From assembly GCA_036346205.1 (NCBI GenBank), contig JARFJB010000762.1:3925001-3989000 (forward strand): a stretch of 64,000 bases of DNA, given 5' to 3'. The translations under genes and the position numbers were made by a program. Of the stretch, positions 23,785-34,400 are shown in pieces. The notes below the pieces were generated by a model, which searched no databases, was not told the origin of the DNA, and saw only the letters and a list, made by a program, of their open reading frames with translations. Source of the stretch: Vesta saturnalis. Taxonomy: Eukaryota; Arthropoda; Insecta; Coleoptera; Lampyridae. Positions within the stretch are counted from its first letter, which is position 1; each line of letters starts with the position of its first letter.

Positions 23785-24546
23785 GCTAATTTATTATAAG
23801 TTTTGTTATGAACGAATAATTAAAATAATTAAAAATTATTATTAATTCTATTAAATAAATAAATAAAAAGTTCACCTCGAGTAGGATTTGAACCTGCGAC
23901 CTGTACTTTGCTAGAGTACCGCACTAACCATCTGCGCCATCGACGTAAATTTTGTCTTTATGTATGTAGAACTGATGTAAATCCTTGCGTTATTGCAGGC
24001 TCACATTCCATTAATACAAGTAATTTGATTGTAATCTGATTATATTTAGCATTTACATTAGTTCTACATACACAAAGACAAAGTTTGCATCGATTGGGGC
24101 TTGAATCTCGATGGCGCAGATGGTTAGCGCGGTACTCTAGCAAAGTGCAGGTCGTAGGTTCAAATCCTACTCGAGGTTAACTTTTTATTTATGTATTTAA
24201 TAAAATTAATAATAACAAGTTTTAATTACATATTTACCTTTGAATTTATTCGTTCATAACAAAGCTTATAATAAATTAATATTAGTCAAGTTACTTTGGT
24301 ATGTGTGAATCCTTGCGATATTACAGGCTCTCATTCCATTAATATACGTAATTTGATTGTAATCGCATTATATTTAGAATTTACATCAGTTCTACATACA
24401 TAAAGACAAAGTTTGCATCGATTGGGGCTTGAATCTCGATGATGCAGATGGTTAGCGTGGTACTCTAGCAAAGTATAGGTCGTAGGTTCAAATTCTAGTC
24501 GAGGTGAACTTTGTATTTATGTATTTAATAAAATTAATAATGCTTT
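23785..24546. mobile_element. three-unit tRNA-SINE insertion (head-to-head then tandem)
   Basis: A 762-bp insert holds three copies of the AGC-anticodon SINE: unit a on the minus strand (head at about 23874-23949), unit b on the plus strand (head 24105-24178) and unit c on the plus strand (head 24433-24506). Units a and b are head to head, forming a large imperfect palindrome; units b and c are head to tail with a 328-bp period. All heads keep A and B boxes and the CTAGCAA loop. Units b and c share a ~125-bp upstream leader (AATCCTTGCG..AGACAAAGTTTGCATCGATTGG) that the single copy at 657 lacks; unit a has only its proximal part. The insert is bounded by TTAAGGTTA. Confidence 0.75.
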
Positions 24547-24717
24547 TTAAGGTTAACTATTCCATATCTATCAACTTCAGATTTAGTAAAGGATATGAAA
24601 ACGCATTTATTAACAAAACAATCAGATACCGCCCTGCAAGAAAAATTGGTCCGGGCTAGGCCAGGGGAAAAGTCTATAGAAAATTTTGGCAAAGAACTTG
24701 AAGACCTTTTGTAAAAA

Positions 24718-24896
24718 AAATTAATAATCGGGTATAGGTGTTGTTGTTAATAATAATTTCCCTAATATTAGTTATACTCCTAATAATAAATAGAAGATTC
24801 TGTGCCTTTAGCTTAGTCAGTGATTAAATGGGCCATGTTCTTAAACTTTGATTTGCTGTAATTAGAAAATGTGTGTGTCTTAAAAGGTTTGTTACA
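24718..24896 (+). other. probable small insertion in gag
   Basis: Gag matching stops after ..KELEDLL at about 24717 and resumes at about 24897 with VNLTLNQANGN. The words CTTTTGTAA (left) and CTTTTCGTAA (right) flank the block and may be a diverged target duplication. The ~180-bp content is not recognised. Confidence 0.45.
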
Positions 24897-25130
24897 CTTT
24901 TCGTAAATCTAACTCTTAACCAAGCTAATGGAAATACTAAGTCCTTTTCGGTTTTAAAACCAATTAACGAAAAAATGGGAATAAGACGATTTGCTGAAGG
25001 TTCAAGAAATCAAAAATTAAGTGTAATTATTTCAGCGAGAAATTTTTCTTCTCTAAAGGAAGCAATAAGAGCTGCCCAAGATGAAAAAATAAATTCTCAA
25101 AATTCTTCACAAATTTTTATAATAAATAAA
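24897..25130 (+). pseudogene. gypsy gag, C-terminal capsid segment
   Basis: The open frame at 24873-25298 contains FSVLKPINEKMGIRRFAEGS and SVIISARNFSSLKEAIRAAQ, the conserved C-terminal capsid segment of mdg1/412-type Gag. After QDEKINSQNSSQIF it runs without a break into the region preceding RT, so nucleocapsid and protease are missing and the long frame is a deletion fusion. Confidence 0.8.
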
Positions 25131-25149
25131 AAAAAGGAAGAGGAAATTT

Positions 25150-25715
25150 TCGTGAAAAACTTATTTCAGTTCGATTATTTGAAAGGAGAGGAACGAGATT
25201 CAGTAAAAAATATTTGTGTGAAAAATTTTCAGATATTTTTCATTTACCAAGTGACAAACTTTCCGTTACAAATCTTTTTAAACATTCAATTAAATTAAAA
25301 TCAAACTGGTCTCCGGTATTTGTTAAGCCATACAGGCTCCCACAAGGAAGTAAATAAAATTAATTAACGAAGGTGTGATTGAAGCAGCACAGTGTGAATG
25401 GTCATCTCCTATATTGTTAGTTTTAAAAAAGAGAGATTCAAGTGGTGAGAAAAAAAGTAGAATTTGTATAGATTTTCGTCTTCTTAAAATGAGAAATTCC
25501 CACTTCCAAATATTACTAAAATTCTAGATTCACTCTCAGGTGCAATATATTTTTCACATTTAGACCTTAGTCAAAAATATTATCAATTAGAACTTACGGA
25601 AGAGTGTAGAAAGTACACCGCTTTCACAACCGATCGATGATAATGGCAACTGAAGCGATTACCTATGGGTTTAAAAACAAGCCCTAGTGTTTTTTCACGT
25701 TTAATTACAATCGAT
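25150..25715 (+). pseudogene. gypsy reverse transcriptase, N-terminal half
   Basis: Blocks in several frames: DIFHLPSDKLSVTNLFKHSI, PVFVKPYRLPQ, EGVIEAAQCEWSSPILLVLK, KKRDSSGEKKSRICIDFRLL and a frame with the usual LDLSQ-type word (..FSHLDLSQKYYQLELTEE), which carries the first catalytic Asp, then KYTAFTT and PLGLKTSPSVFSRL. The MITE interrupts it before the YVDD box, which is not found downstream. Multiple stops. Confidence 0.85.
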
Positions 25716-25864
25716 ATGGTATATTACATCATCGTTTTTTATTAATGTTACAATTTGATGCCTTTTAATAATTGTTGTTATACTTTGACCTTAAGTTAAT
25801 CGTATTACACTTTGGCGCCCGCGCCAGTATAATATAAATAAAAAACGATGATGTAATATACCAT
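25716..25864. mobile_element. MITE, 149 bp, perfect 28-bp terminal inverted repeats
   Basis: The left end ATGGTATATTACATCATCG.. (25716-25743) is the exact reverse complement of the right end (25837-25864). The interior has a short GC hairpin TGGCGC-CC-GCGCCA at about 25813. It interrupts the RT coding region. A target duplication is not clear (TCGAT on the left, TCGTA on the right). Superfamily unknown. Confidence 0.85.
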
Positions 25865-26960
25865 TCGTAATTGATCAAGTAATTTAATTAATATAAAAAA
25901 TTACCCTTTAATAATCGCTAAGTGCCGTCGGATCATCGGTAGATGAATATAAGGGTGGGTTCTAATTTAGAGTTTGGTTAACCTACCTGGAATGCTAGTT
26001 GCTTCTTTTCTGCTTGATTATTTTCACTTAATTCCAAAAATGTTATCAAAAAATTATGAATAAAATAATAAATTCTCGAGCGCCATGTTGTCTTTCTTTT
26101 TTTTATATATATCTATCTAGGAACAACAAAACCTAGTTATTGAACACTATAAACAATTAACACAAATGAAAATAAAATAACAAGTTACATAAGTTTATTT
26201 AATATATGTTTGAAAACGAGAAAAAATTCAAAAGTCATGAACTATACTAAATTATAAAAAAACTTTACCTTTTAACTGTTCTGTATATACACTGTTACAG
26301 GTACTATGAAGCAGAATGGTTCATATGGTGAGGTCAATGTCTTGCTTAGTTATCCTTAAAATATGAAATTTCCTTGAAGTTTATTCGCCAAATTTATTTG
26401 TAAAAGAATGTAGAACTTGCGTTGTAAAGGTAACTCATGTAAAACTTGCCATTTAAAATATACAAATTAAGTGATTAAAAAGGTGCGTACTTAAAAAATA
26501 AGTACGTAAAAAAATAAAAGTGCATACTTGAAAAATAAGTACTTAAAAAGTAAGTAAAAGGTGAAAAGGTGCCTAAAAAAAGCAAAGGCTTTAGTTTTAA
26601 AATATAATGAGAAAAAATAACTTACCACCAAAATTCTGATGGCACCAAAATATAAAAAAATTAAGTAAAAATCATACTTATTGCTGTTAACATTCAGCAT
26701 TAAGTGAATTAAGAAAAGCTTTCAGAATAACTCAAGTGTATTTCCCCAAAAAAATCTTAACGCTTGCGCGGATACATTAATATAAATCCAATTTTTTAAG
26801 AAAGGGAACTTAAAACTATTTATGTAATATTACACCCAAAAGATTTGTTCTAGGAAATGCCAATTAAATTGCCAGTTTTCAATTCTACACATTAATAATT
26901 AAAAACTTTTCTAATATTATGCCAAATAGATGAACGATTCTTAAATTAATGTACTTTTTA
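25865..26960. other. unidentified block replacing the gypsy RT C-terminus
   Basis: RT sequence does not resume after the MITE; RNase H only begins near 26965. The ~1.1 kb between has no frame with family features. AAGTACTTAAAAA-type words recur at 26480-26570 and a T-rich tract lies near 26094-26112. Confidence 0.45.
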
Positions 26961-26964
26961 GCAC

Positions 26965-27525
26965 AACCACAAAAAAAAGGTTGTTACAGCTATAAGAGCA
27001 ATTTTGTCTAATAAAAATAACAAACCAGTTGCTTATGCTAGTAGGACTTTAAGTAAATCAGAAAGAAGCTAGCCCACAATACAAAAACAATTATTAGCAA
27101 TGTAGTGGGCTGTTAAACATTTTCGACCTTACGTATATCCACGTCATTTGAAATTTAAGACAGATCATCATCCCTTGACATATCTATTCAATTTAACAGA
27201 TCCTTCCAGTAGGTTAATAAAATTTCGTTTAAGATTAGAAGAGTACGATTTTCATGTCGAGTATATTAAAGATAAACAAAATGTTACCGCAGATAGTTTA
27301 TCTAGAGAAGAATTAAGACGTATGAATGAAAGTGTGAATGACGGTATGGTAGCAGTTATGACGAGAGCGCAGACAAGAAAATTAAACAATCCAGAAAATA
27401 ATGTGGAAAAAAAGAATTTGGATAACAATTGGCCTGATCAACCGAATGTTGTCGAAATTCTTAAAAAACGAGGACAAGACATAGAATTGAGTTTGGCAAC
27501 ACAAAAAGACAACGAAATTAAATAA
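26965..27525 (+). pseudogene. gypsy RNase H and linker to integrase
   Basis: It shows AILSNKNNKPVAYASRTLSK and the AVKHFRPYVYPRHLKFKTDH block, then HPLTYLFNLTDPSSRLIKF, LRLEEYDFHVEYIKDK and NVTADSLSREE (Asp in TAD of the RNase H end). The frame is open from 27148 to 27525 (125 codons). It would degrade RNA in the RNA:DNA hybrid. One or two stops lie upstream near 27070-27105. Confidence 0.87.
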
Positions 27526-27539
27526 CAAAGTATCATTGC

Positions 27540-28376
27540 AAGTAGGTAATATTTATTTTGTACCCTCGCATCTTATATTGTATTATATCAATCCGAGAGA
27601 TTTGGTTTTGATAAGCAATAAGCTGCAAACGGATGAATTCATAATTTTAAAAAAACTACGAAAATATGATTTTTTTAATTTGATTAGCTAATATGATAAA
27701 AAATGATATAACATAGATGGGTCCCAGAATATGCGTATTAAATAGAAAATTAAAATAATAGATAAAGATACTAAAAGAGTGATTTTACCCACAGGTGGCC
27801 ATGCAGGCATTAATCGTGTGATTAATACGATAAAACAATATTATTATTATTGATCGGGTATAGATAATGATTTAAAAACTTTTATTAGTAAATGTGACTT
27901 ATGTCAAAAACAAAAACACACAAATAAATATATAAACAACCAATTGTTATAACAACAACAGCTAACTTTTGAGAAAGTTTATCTAGATATTGCTGGACCA
28001 TTACCTAGATATATAAATGATTGTTGTTACATTCTTACACTACAATGTGATCTTTTCAAATTCGTCGAAGCATACCCTCGAAAAAATAAAGATGCTGTAT
28101 CAGTCGCAAAGAGTTTTGTGGACAATTTCATTTTAAGGTATGGAATTCCATGAGAAATTGCAACTGATAGAGGATCTTAATTTATTTCGACTACGATGCG
28201 GGAGGTATGTGAGTTTCTAAAAATTCAACAAATTCAGTCAACAGCATACCACCATGAAAGTATAAGTAGTTTAGAACAAAAGGTTCTAGGCGCTTATTTG
28301 AGAACTCAAACTCAAAATTATGTTGATTCTCGGAGTTCTTGGGTTCCTTATTGGTGTTTCACTTACAACATGCCTG
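27540..28376 (+). pseudogene. gypsy integrase, N-terminal and catalytic parts
   Basis: Zinc-finger region with GGHAGINRVINTIKQYY and CDLCQKQK (27790-27915), then the core: YLDIAGPLPRY (first Asp, about 27990), IATDRGS (second Asp, about 28160) and a third block AYHHESISSLEQKVLGAYL where the family usually reads HPQSNG..ER; a Glu is retained. The frame ends at 28376 where a mariner end (TA|CAGG) enters. The remaining integrase C-terminus is at 30873 onward. Confidence 0.87.
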
Positions 28377-28378
28377 TA

Positions 28379-28467
28379 CAGGTTTTCCCATTTTCGTATG
28401 TTTTACGGGGTATCTCGCTTATTTTTTAGGTTAGAACCTTGCGGTTTTCGCGACACCATGCTACTTT
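28379..28467 (+). mobile_element. orphan left end of the mariner at 28666
   Basis: CAGGTTTTCCCATTTTCG.. to ..CGCGACACCATGCTACTTTT repeats the first ~90 bp of the full mariner left end (28666-28755), including a ~43-bp piece (AGGTTAGAACCTTGCGG and flanks) that the right end lacks. It follows the TA of the gypsy target and joins directly to inverted gypsy sequence. Confidence 0.85.
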
Positions 28468-28665
28468 TATAAGAAATTGGATTGATGTTTTTATCATAGT
28501 TATGTTTTCGTTTCTGTTTTGAATTTAATAAACTTTCTCTGGTTTCTTATTGAGCTTTTGTTAATCTGTATTTTAATTCGAGTGGGTAGTCTTCAAAATT
28601 AGTCAGTGGTACTGGTGTTTTCCCAAAAACTAATTCATAGGGCGTGTATTTTGTCTCTGTATGTA
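28468..28665 (-). repeat. inverted copy of gypsy integrase C-terminal region
   Basis: This 198-bp piece is the reverse complement of 30871-31025, and it keeps 43 bp (reading TPYELVFGKTP in the gypsy sense) that the direct copy has lost between CATACAGAG and TACCACTGAC. It sits between the orphan mariner end and the complete mariner. Confidence 0.85.
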
Positions 28666-30870
28666 CAGGTTGTCCCATTTTCGTATGTTTTACGGGGTAT
28701 CTCGCTTATTTTTTAGGTTAGAACCTTGCGGTTTTCGCGACACCGTGCTACTTTTTAATGAAACCAAAGATGCATTAATCAAATTTGCCACAGCCATCTT
28801 AGTTTTTGTGCTACAGGGTGATTTTGAAAAAATTGCATTTTCAGTCATCCCTGTAACTCTGTTATTGTCAGACATACTAAAAAAGTAAAAACTGACATTT
28901 GTAGATTTTTTTTACGTAGAATCCAGTAGCGTAGTCAGATTTTTTTCAGAGGTCACAGTTTTTGATATATTGACATAACCTACTTTTTTTATGGGACACC
29001 CTATATATTTTTTAAATTCATTTTCCCCTTGCCAAGAGCTTTTCAAAAATATAGCATAGTCTATATTTATATTTATAAATAACGTGACAAAATGATTTTT
29101 TTTCTATAATTTACATTGATAAAAAACAAAATAATTAATTAATCACAAATATTGTTCCAATTGCAGACCATTATGTCTCCTACAAGTTTCACAAAGTTTA
29201 TAAATTCTTTTAATAGCATTTTCCAAAATAAATGATTGTCTTCGTAATTCTGCAAAAGCATTTCCCGTTGCAATTTTTAATTGTTGCATGTTGGTATATT
29301 GCCTTGAATAAATTTTATTCTTTAAATACCCCCACAAAAAAAATCCAAAACGAGAGATCCGGTGATCGTGATGGCCATCGAACAAGGTCCATTTGTTCCA
29401 ATCCATCTCCTGGGAAAACGTTCATTTAGCCAGTATTGTATTATTCTAGCATTGTGGGCTGGAGCCCCATCCTGCTGGAAGAATATATCGTTCAGTTGAG
29501 CCAGTGGAATATCTTCTAAAATGTTCATAGTTTTTTCTTGTAGAATTTGTAAGTACCCATTAGAGTTTAGGTTTTCTTCATAAATCATGTAAACTATTTT
29601 TCGGTTAAAAATAAAGCAGGAGACATTAAATCCGAACCTGCCTTGACGCTCTCTATAAAAAATCACGTGGGTGTTTTCTTGACTCCAAAACCGCTAGTTG
29701 TGTCTATTAAGAATTCCCGAACTTGTGAAATGTGCCTCGTCTGACCAAATTATCTTTTTTTTTCAAAATTATTGTCCTGAGTTTTCATATTTATAAAGCA
29801 ATTGCAGAACCCGTTCAGCATCACCAGGGTGCAGATGATGAACAAGTTTATACTTGTAGGGTTTGAATTTATGTTTTTTTAAAATCCTTTGCACTGTTGT
29901 TTTAGACACACCGGTCTCTTCATCTATTTTCCTGCACGATGTTTCAGGAGTGGCTTGAACAACTGCTAAAACGTTAATCTCTGATTCCTCGTTCTCTTTG
30001 TTGTAAACTCGGGGTCGAGGTTTGTCAAAACATCCATGTTGGCAAAGAATAAATTTTAATTTATGAAATACTCTTCTGTCGGGTTGTCTTCTTTCGGGAT
30101 ATCTATATGACAAAATAGGTATATAAAATAAATACAAATTCTAAGGTAAAGATTAACTGACCTGTTCAGATAGAGTTCTAAGGCCTGGTCTGCGTTTTCA
30201 TTAGATAATATGAAGCAGGTATTCATATCATATTTCTCAAAGTTTTCAAATTTTTGGTTTCGAGCCATATTAAAAAATAATTAAACAACAACAACAACAA
30301 GAACAAGAACGATAGCAATAAACAAAAACAACGAATAAGAATAAATATCAGCACTAAATTTGGGAAAATGTAACCAGGAATAATTTGAGAGAAGCAGAAA
30401 CTTCAAAAATTACATACCTAAGTAATGACAGAACGTTAATTATTTTGTTTTTTGCGTTACCATGGTTACCCAGAAGAAAAAAATCATTTTGTCAGTTATT
30501 TATAAAAATAAATATAGATTATGCTATATTTTTGAAAAGCTCTTGGCAAGAGAGAAAAAATTTTTAAAAAATATATAGGGTGTCCCATAAAAAAAAGTAG
30601 GCTATGTCAATATCCCGAAAACTGTGACCTCTAAAGAAAATCTGAGTACGCCACTGGATTCTACGTAAAAAATCTACAAATAACAGTTTTTACTTTTTTA
30701 ATATGTCTGACAATAACAGAGTTACAGGGGATGACTGAAAATGCAATTTTTGCAAAATCACTCTGTAGCACACAAACTAAGATGGCTATGGCAAATTTGA
30801 TTAGTGCATCTTTGGTTTCATTTAAAAATAGCACGGCACCCCGTAAAACATACGAAAATGGGACAACCTG
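28666..30870 (-). mobile_element. mariner-like element (DUF4817 type), 2.2 kb, ~0.4-kb TIRs
   Basis: Both ends read CAGGTTGTCCCATTTTCG outward-in and are flanked by TA. The inverted arms extend to about 29104 on the left and from about 30478 on the right, diverged by a few percent and small indels. The single gene is on the minus strand. Confidence 0.88.
29143..30268 (-). pseudogene. mariner-like transposase with one intron, lightly damaged
   Basis: The ATG at 30268 starts MARNQKFENFEKYDMN, a DUF4817-type N-terminus. A 59-bp intron (30103-30161, minus) with GT..AG ends separates ..LELYLN-R from YPERRQPDRRVF, and splicing restores the family's usual joint. Then come an HTH (ETSCRKIDEETGVSKTTVQR), a catalytic block IIWSDEAHF, a second block FFQQDGAPAHNARIIQYWLN, RWIG, the SRSPDL word and the C-terminal FFLWGYLKNKIYS to the stop at 29143. 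Damage is slight: a frameshift at an A9 run near 29760, a nonsense codon at RHN* near 29700 and frameshifts near 29340-29380. It would have cut and pasted the element at TA sites in the nucleus. Confidence 0.88.
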
Positions 30871-30872
30871 TA

Positions 30873-31203
30873 CATACAGAGTACCACTGACTAATTTTGA
30901 AGACTACCCACTCGAATTAAAATACAGATTAACAAAAGCTCAATAAGAAACCAGAGAAAGTTTATTAAATTCAAAACAGAAACGAAAACATAACTATGAT
31001 AAAAACATCAATCCAATTTCTTATAAAAAAGGAGATTTAATTTTAATAAAAGACGAATCGGGCGACAAGCTCACTAATGAAATTTTTAATGGACGGTATA
31101 TAGTACTTGAAGATCTGATCTTTCTCCAAATGTCAGAATAAGAAAAAATGATAAAGAAATTGTAATACATAAAAATAGAACTAAACCATATAAGAAGCCT
31201 TAG
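30873..31203 (+). pseudogene. gypsy integrase C-terminal end
   Basis: After the mariner, the sense strand reads PLTNFEDYPLELKYRL, YDKNINPISYKKGDLILIKD and IFNGRYIVLE, the chromodomain-less C-terminal segment of gypsy integrase, ending near 31203. A 43-bp deletion at 30880 and later stops disable it. Confidence 0.82.
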
Positions 31204-31417
31204 TATAGTATAAAAATGTGATTTGTAATATTAAAAGTGGACGAATAAAAACAAATTGAAGTGTAGAATTAATTTTTTATAATCATAGACAGAGTTATAA
31301 ACAATCATTATTATTATAGTGACATTTTAGCTAATAAGTTAAATTAGTTAGTAATTTTATGTACAATTTTTTTTTCTATAATAGAGAAAAAGAAAATTAT
31401 AAAACTGCCGGGGGAGG

Positions 31418-31500
31418 TGTAATATGATAGCAACACCCTATTTAGTATATTAAAATAAAATGTTAATTATTGCAATAATTTGCTTATTGTCAACGTGTAT
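31418..31500 (+). repeat. gypsy 3' LTR (start)
   Basis: TGTAATATGATAGCAACACC follows the polypurine tract GCCGGGGGAGG and matches the 5' LTR for ~60 bp. Beyond about 31480 similarity fades, so the end is not placed. A TATAAAAG word at about 31555 may belong to the LTR promoter. Confidence 0.65.
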
Positions 31501-32115
31501 AGACCTCCGCGAACACAAAACAGATAGGTGTTTTGTATTCGTAGAAGCTTTGCATATAAAAGTTTATATTCAAACACAGAGGTGAGTCAGCTAACAACTT
31601 GTTAATTGTTCATCCATAGATGAACTTGCAAAGTTTGTACAGCATACTACGTAATTTGAGTTAAAAAAACAATAATACGGTTAAACTATACCGAAGTTTC
31701 TACGTTCAGGGTCTAGAGTCTAGACGCATATGTTTGCAAGAGTTTATGTATCTTACTAACTTCCTCTTCATTAGTTTAACTTTCAAAACTCGTTCTATTC
31801 TTACAAATACGTGTCAGTTTTGTGTATTTAACGTTTTATTGTTTTCAAATTAATTCAGATTAATAGGAACAAGAAAAACTCGGAATCCGTCTATAAGTAA
31901 ACGTTGAGATTAATGGTTAATTTCTGAAAGGGTAGCATAAGCGTTAGTAGTTCTATTTGTACGAATTTTCTGATGGTTCCATTTCTATCTGCGTTTATCA
32001 AGGAAATAAAACGCAAAAATCACAAAAAACAGATAGAACGTGATAAACGGACATTCTCACGTAGAAGAGTAACATTTTCGAGTTTTGTACAATGTCTGTT
32101 TTTAAGTTAGCACGT
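31501..32115. other. no gene recognised; LTR remainder or flank
   Basis: AT-rich. It may include the rest of the 3' LTR, but no closing CA with a matching target duplication was found. Confidence 0.4.

Positions 32116-32184
<69 letters not shown>
32116..32184. repeat. (TA)n microsatellite
   Basis: An almost pure TA run of about 70 bp. Confidence 0.95.
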
Positions 32185-32185
<1 letters not shown>

Positions 32186-32343
32186 TCAGAAACTCCAATA
32201 CAACTGTTTACTGTTGTTGCTGACGTCAAACTCTATTTAGCTACACCTAGAAAATAATCTCGTTACACCAATAAAACAATGCATTCCGTAATTCCCTTTA
32301 GTACTCTACATCTTTCGGTTTCTACTATTTATGCATACGTATA

Positions 32344-32420
32344 CAGGGTGATTTATAATGGGTGTAGCAAACTTTGGCAGCTTGCTATGGACGGTGAACG
32401 TAGATCCTGTTGCTTTCGAC
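32344..32420 (+). mobile_element. solo mariner-like end
   Basis: TA followed by CAGGGTGATTTATAATGGG looks like the left terminus of a mariner relative (compare 49335 and 51029). No partner end or transposase was found nearby. Confidence 0.45.
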
Positions 32421-33095
32421 TAACCTTTTATTTGTATACATTAGTACACTACAGTTAACAAATACGTATCTTATGTAATGGCGAACGTTTTGAAATATTA
32501 ATTAAATGCACACTACAACAATTACTGTCCCTGTTGGTTCAAACCAAGTTAAATAATATAAAGTTAGGAATTGTATTTAGTCACGTACGGATGAATTGGA
32601 CGTAGAATTTTGTCTTTTTGGATATTCATATATTTGCATCGTATTGTAGAATTTTGATAAATGTAGTTTTACGTAAACTATATTTTAAATTTGTATTTTT
32701 TAAAAGTTGAAAGGAAATAGTTTCGTTTTGAGAATTAAGATGGTTATCACAAAGAGTTTTATCAAATATAATATACGTATTTTGGCCGTTTTCTTATCGT
32801 GCTTATGTCGCAAGTCTGCCGAACGTTGAGTAATTCTTGGTATCTTATAGTTGACCAGTTCACTTTCGATAAAGTTGTTAATGGGGACCGTGTAATGATC
32901 CTGAAAATCCTTACTATGAATTTTCCTATCCTAGTAAATAATTTCTATCAAATCTTATTTCCTATTTCCTTCCACAACTGTTATATCATTGTTAATAAAT
33001 GTTATCAGTTGTCCACTCCTGTCCCACTCCATCCAATTTACCTGTAAATACCAGACAAAGAGATTCATCCAGTCAGTCATTCAGACATCTCCCTC
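32421..33095. other. no gene recognised
   Basis: The 82-codon frame at 32799-33047 has no family feature. Confidence 0.45.
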
Positions 33096-33395
33096 TATAC
33101 TGATTACCCTTATCCTGGTCCGTATCTCCAGACCAGCCAGACCAGTATCCTAACCAGTATAATCAGCATTACTAATCTCTATCCATTAATTCATTCATAC
33201 CCACTCTCACTCACCCTCGACATTTCTTCCCTAACCTTCTCCCTTTACTCCCTTCCTGTAATATATTTTAACCTGTAGTACTATCTTGTCCCGCAGCTAG
33301 GCCAGTATGACCAGTGTCTTGACCAGCATCTCGTATAATACAGTACCTGTATTATTATCCTCCCCAGTAACCAGACCAGTAATCCTGACCGGAAT
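33096..33395 (+). repeat. cluster of ACCAGTA/GACCAG motifs
   Basis: At least nine copies of CCAGTA, GACCAG or CCAGACCAG are packed into ~300 pyrimidine-rich bases (for example 33130-33170 and 33300-33390). This is a degenerate minisatellite. Confidence 0.5.
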
Positions 33396-34400
33396 CCCTT
33401 ATGCGCTACTTACATTATTGACCTTGTGACGCCTCTTTCTTTACAATAATTAAATTTAAAAGGGTTCAATTTAATTTATCTCGGTCTAGCTCAAATCGGG
33501 TCTTGTCTTAACAAGACGGGGGTGATTCGTATCGTGGTGCTCAACACTGTACTCTTTGAATAATACAACAAAACTATTTTAAACGTATATTACCTATTGT
33601 TTTATGAATCTAAGATAATCTAACCTACAGGAAATAACAATAATATAACAAAACAAATTTTATTGGGTGTTACCCCGGGATGTTCTGGTTAGCAGCGCCC
33701 GTTTGGCTGGTCCCTCGTGGACGGTAGTCGTTGCTATTGGATCCTGGGCCGTTTCTGTGGAAATATAAATTATTGTGGTTCAATGGTTGGTGTGTTATGA
33801 CCCAAAAATCCTACTAATGGCAATTTAATTTTGTCTATTATGACCGTTCAGGCCTGCCCTGTACACGGTAGCCTGGTATTTGTTCAGGTGGCGCTATATA
33901 AAATTCTATATATTTTAGATAAGCTGGGGCAACGAACGCGTTGGTATCAAAGAGGTCAAAGAGAAAATCAATAATTTAAAGTAACCTTGGTGGGCATGAC
34001 TATGCTTATACGTAATTTGGCTTTCAGACTGACTGGATATAAGCTCAGTACTTGGAATGCTTTATACAGAATAGTTACTATTTACATGTATTAAATGCAA
34101 ATTGTACGTACGCGTTTAATTATCTAACCTAACTAAACAAGCTGATCTCAGGATTTCTTAATTAATGGAGAACGTATTTACAGTAATGAAATGAATATCT
34201 AACATTTAATTATGCCCGAAAATAAATGTATTAATTCTTTATTATAAGAAAAACGTCTGCTTTTGTTAAACGCGGATACTTTTCGTATTAGCGAAACTTA
34301 CTCTAACTAACAAACACAGGGAAGACGGAGTTTATCACGATCTTTTACGTTAATAATTATTAAAGATTGCTTCTTTATTAATTGTTATAAACGAATTAAT
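33396..34400. other. no gene recognised
   Basis: Contains a short inverted repeat (TCTTGTCTTAACAAGACG near 33503) and a GC-richer patch at about 33675-33770. No coding features. Confidence 0.4.

Larger units (their letters stand above)
23599..24717 (+). pseudogene. gypsy gag capsid domain, split by a SINE multimer
   Basis: The frame from 23599 (MTTFDLKVAVSLLPVMD..) is the N-terminal part of an mdg1/412-type Gag capsid domain, with IELYDSMVNGNDK and ILKTRLSNSAKLRL. It is cut at 23784 by the SINE insertion and resumes at 24547 with YLSTSDLVKDMKTHLLTK, RPGEKSIENFGKELEDLL. The phase is preserved if one copy of the 9-bp duplication is discounted, so the gene was open here when the SINE block landed. 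A stop at about 24713 marks the next interruption. Confidence 0.82.
20251..31500 (+). mobile_element. Ty3/gypsy (mdg1/412-like) LTR retrotransposon torn by nested insertions
   Basis: The element starts with an LTR (TGTAATATGG..TTATTGCA) and has gag, RT, RNase H and integrase in gypsy order, then a polypurine tract (GGGGGAGG, 31410-31417) and a 3' LTR start matching the 5' LTR over ~60 bp. Inserted or associated blocks are dispersed repeat A (20985-23110), a SINE multimer (23785-24546), a small block in gag (about 24718-24896), a MITE (25716-25864), an unidentified 1.1 kb (25865-26960) and a mariner with duplicated sequence (28379-30870). Gag resembles the mdg1/412 group. No env frame follows pol. 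All genes are broken. Confidence 0.88.

Noticed and set aside
31998..32198. 66-codon minus frame with IYIYIY repeats
   Set aside because: Product of the (TA)n microsatellite.
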